Position numbers and translations under genes: made by a program. The notes under the pieces were generated by a model that saw only the letters and a list, made by a program, of their open reading frames with translations, was not told the origin of the DNA and searched no databases. A DNA stretch of 21,469 nt from CAYRHS01 sp964424125 (lineage in GTDB: Bacteria; Actinomycetota; Acidimicrobiia; IMCC26256; JAOSJL01), in assembly GCA_964424125.1 (NCBI GenBank), contig CAYRHS010000036.1:1-21469 (forward strand), in the 5' to 3' direction. This document shows, piece after piece, positions 19,574 to 21,469 of the stretch (its first letter is position 1; each line of letters begins with the position of its first letter).

Positions 19574-21469
19574 GCGAGCCGCTCGGTCGAACGGCGGGTC
19601 ACCTCGTAGTTGCCGAGATCGTCGAGGTGGGCACGGAATCCCGGGGGGACCACGACGACCGTGAAGGGCTCCTCGACGAGCGCGGGCCCCTCGAGCTCGG
19701 CACCGGGCGCGAGGCGCGCGCCGTCATACACGGGGGTGTCCACGAAGTCGGCGCCGAAGTACGCGGGTCGGAGGCCCCGCTGCGCCTGGTGGGCGTCGGT
19801 GAGGTCGCCCACCTCGGTGAGCCGACTCGGCTTGGGAGTCGAGCCGCGTGCGACGAGCCGGACTCCCCGAACCAGCGGCTGCTGGTTGCGGAACGCGAAG
19901 CCGCGATCCGCCTCGTGGAGGTCGTGGAAACGGGCCGTGAGGTCCAGCAAGCCCGGCTCGTCCAGGGCGTCACCTTCGGGGCACGGCACGCTCATGTCGA
20001 AGTTCTGGCCCGGGTAGGCCATCTGCACGTACAGCTCGGCGGCGACGTCGCGTTCCGCGAGCCCCGTGGGCTCTAGCTCCTTGCGGGTCTCGTCCTCCAG
20101 CTCGACCATGAGCCCCCGCAGCCGCCCCAGATCGACCTGCGAGAGCGGCACGACGTACGACCGCAAGACGTCCACGAGGTAGTCCGCCACGAGGACGCCG
20201 AGCGCGGAGACGGCGGGCGCGGCCTTGGGAACCACGATCCGGTCGACGCCGAGCTCGGTGGCGATCGCGCAGGCGTGCACACCTCCGTTGCCCCCGTACG
20301 CGATGAGCGACAGGGTGCGCGGGTCGCCGCCGTGCGCGGCGAGCACTCGGCGCGTGGCGTTCGCCATGTTGGCGTTCACGATTCGTTCGATCCCCCAGGC
20401 CGCCTCGATGGCGTCGACGCCCAGCGGCTCGCCGACGTGTCGGCCGATTGCCTTACGGGCCGCGTCGACGTCGAGCGACATCCGGCCGCCCGCGAATCCC
20501 TCCCGCGGCAGATAGCCGAGGACGGCGTCGGCGTCGGTGACGGTCGGCTCGGTGCCGCCCCGGCCGTAGCAGACCGGACCCGGGGCGGAGCCCGCGCTCT
20601 CGGGCCCCACGAGCAGCGCGCTCTGTCGCACGCGGGCGATCGAGCCGCCACCGGCGCCGACACTGCGGACGTCGACCATCGGCATCCCGATGTAGTACCG
20701 GTAGCGCCAGTTCCAGTCGGTCTTGATCTCGGGCCGGCCCCCGCGCACGAGGCAGAGGTCGAAGCTCGTACCGCCCATGTCGACCGCGACGAAGTCGTCC
20801 AGCCCCACCATCCCCGCGTCGACGGTGGCGCCCATCACGCCGCCGGTCGGTCCGGAGGCCAGGACGGAGACGGCGCGGCGAGCGACGTACTCGGGGGGCA
20901 TGACCCCGCCGGTCGACTGCATGATCAGGAGCTGGCCGCGGTAGCCCGCGGTGCGGAGCTCGTCGGTGAGCCGCGCGACGTACGCCGCGATCCGTGGCGC
21001 GACGTATGCGTTCACGAGCGTGGTCGAGGTCCGCTCGAACTCGGGACCACGCGGCATCACCTCGTGGGAGAGCGAGACGTGCTCGACGTCGGGATACTCC
21101 TCGCGGATGATCTGGGCTGCCCGACGCTCGTGGTCGGGATTGACGAAGCTGAACAGGAACATCACCGCGATCGAGCGGACGCCCAGCTTCCGGAGCCGCC
21201 GGACGCCTCGGCGTACCGCCTCCTCGTCGAGCGGCCGCACGACCTCGCCCTCGTGGTCGAGTCGCTCGGCGATCGGGATCCGGGCCCGGCGCCGTGCGAT
21301 CGGCGGCGGGGCCGGGTAGCTCGGGTCCCAGATCTCCTCCTTGTGGACGCGCCGCATCTCGATCTCGTCGCGGTGTCCCTCCGTGACGAGGAGGCCGGTC
21401 GGCGCGCCCGTCATCTCGATCATCGTGTTGTCGGCCGTCGTCGTCCCGTGCACGACGAGGTCGAGCTCG
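19570..21469 (-). CDS. hyuA: Hydantoinase/oxoprolinase A-type subunit (partial, N-terminus beyond right edge)
   Basis: 633 residues visible; the frame is open to the right edge. It begins inside the N-terminal region at ELDLVVHGTTTADNTMIE, so an estimated 50-70 residues including the start codon are missing. Family landmarks: DMGGTSFDLCLVRGG (ATP phosphate loop), GAGGGSIARV, SAGSAPGPVCYGRGGTEPTV, TDADAVLGYLP and IAYGGNGGVHACAIATELG. The C-terminal part contains the usual AELYVQMAYPGQNFDM and a terminal beta domain. The family (HyuA, 5-oxoprolinase N-half, acetone carboxylase beta type) carries out ATP-dependent hydrolysis or carboxylation, normally with a HyuB partner. No HyuB lies downstream; it may be to the right of the window. 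The assignment to family is firm, the substrate is not. Confidence 0.92.
   Translation of the reverse strand, partial: ELDLVVHGTTTADNTMIEMTGAPTGLLVTEGHRDEIEMRRVHKEEIWDPSYPAPPPIARRRARIPIAERLDHEGEVVRPLDEEAVRRGVRRLRKLGVRSIAVMFLFSFVNPDHERRAAQIIREEYPDVEHVSLSHEVMPRGPEFERTSTTLVNAYVAPRIAAYVARLTDELRTAGYRGQLLIMQSTGGVMPPEYVARRAVSVLASGPTGGVMGATVDAGMVGLDDFVAVDMGGTSFDLCLVRGGRPEIKTDWNWRYRYYIGMPMVDVRSVGAGGGSIARVRQSALLVGPESAGSAPGPVCYGRGGTEPTVTDADAVLGYLPREGFAGGRMSLDVDAARKAIGRHVGEPLGVDAIEAAWGIERIVNANMANATRRVLAAHGGDPRTLSLIAYGGNGGVHACAIATELGVDRIVVPKAAPAVSALGVLVADYLVDVLRSYVVPLSQVDLGRLRGLMVELEDETRKELEPTGLAERDVAAELYVQMAYPGQNFDMSVPCPEGDALDEPGLLDLTARFHDLHEADRGFAFRNQQPLVRGVRLVARGSTPKPSRLTEVGDLTDAHQAQRGLRPAYFGADFVDTPVYDGARLAPGAELEGPALVEEPFTVVVVPPGFRAHLDDLGNYEVTRRSTERLA

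Noticed and set aside
21451..21453. GTG at 21453 as a start codon of the hydantoinase gene
   Set aside because: The frame stays open to the window edge and the upstream residues (ELDLV) continue the family's conserved HGTT strand, so this codon is an internal valine.
1..21469. tRNA, rRNA, riboswitch, CRISPR, transposon or phage signatures
   Set aside because: Looked for cloverleaf-like segments, direct-repeat arrays, transposase or integrase motifs and long terminal repeats; none seen by eye.

Overview
The window is very GC-rich, densely coded DNA with GTG starts about as common as ATG. Gene content is a FadR-type GntR regulator, several acyl-CoA enzymes, a spirocyclase AveC-like membrane protein, an ECF sigma factor and apparently leaderless genes. 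All of this fits a high-GC actinomycete, possibly of the Acidimicrobiia/Mycobacteriales type; the class is inference. Twenty protein genes account for almost every base. No non-coding stretch exceeds about 120 bp. I saw no tRNA, rRNA, CRISPR array, insertion sequence or phage gene.

Left block (1-2612, minus strand): an AMP-forming acyl-CoA ligase, then a GntR/FCD regulator, then the first 130 codons of an unrecognised protein that leaves the window. These are closely spaced, with an ATGA overlap between the last two. Centre-left (2728-9884, plus strand): an AveC-like multi-pass membrane protein, a single-chain molybdopterin oxidoreductase, a membrane-anchored linalool dehydratase/isomerase-like protein and a D-aminoacylase-type amidohydrolase. 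All four carry the same strong GGGGGAG ribosome site. One small minus-strand single-membrane-span gene (5961-6164) interrupts the row. This quartet is the most unusual part of the window. It could form a route that oxidises and rearranges an isoprenoid or other branched hydrophobic substrate, with the ligases, acyl-CoA dehydrogenase and aldehyde dehydrogenase feeding the product into beta-oxidation.

Middle (9881-13560): a tandem winged-helix DNA-binding protein and a small unknown protein (minus), a divergent 2-hydroxyacid dehydrogenase (plus), then a minus-strand run of nitroreductase, short ECF sigma factor and O6-alkylguanine-DNA alkyltransferase. The sigma factor and the alkyltransferase overlap by 4 bp and have no separate anti-sigma gene.

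Right (13592-21469): an acyl-CoA ligase coupled to an acyl-CoA dehydrogenase (plus), resembling the fadD17/fadE26 type of actinobacterial sterol or branched-acid degradation; a class-3-like aldehyde dehydrogenase (minus); a PEBP/YbhB-like lipoprotein and a DMT-type transporter (plus); and a hydantoinase/oxoprolinase A-type subunit (minus) that runs off the right edge.

Two architectural habits stand out. Three convergent pairs have physically overlapping stop codons (twice a shared CTAG) and a fourth is 15 bp apart, so there is no room for ordinary terminators. Five GTG-starting genes have a TANNNT -10-like hexamer 6-8 nt upstream and no Shine-Dalgarno sequence, as expected for leaderless transcripts.
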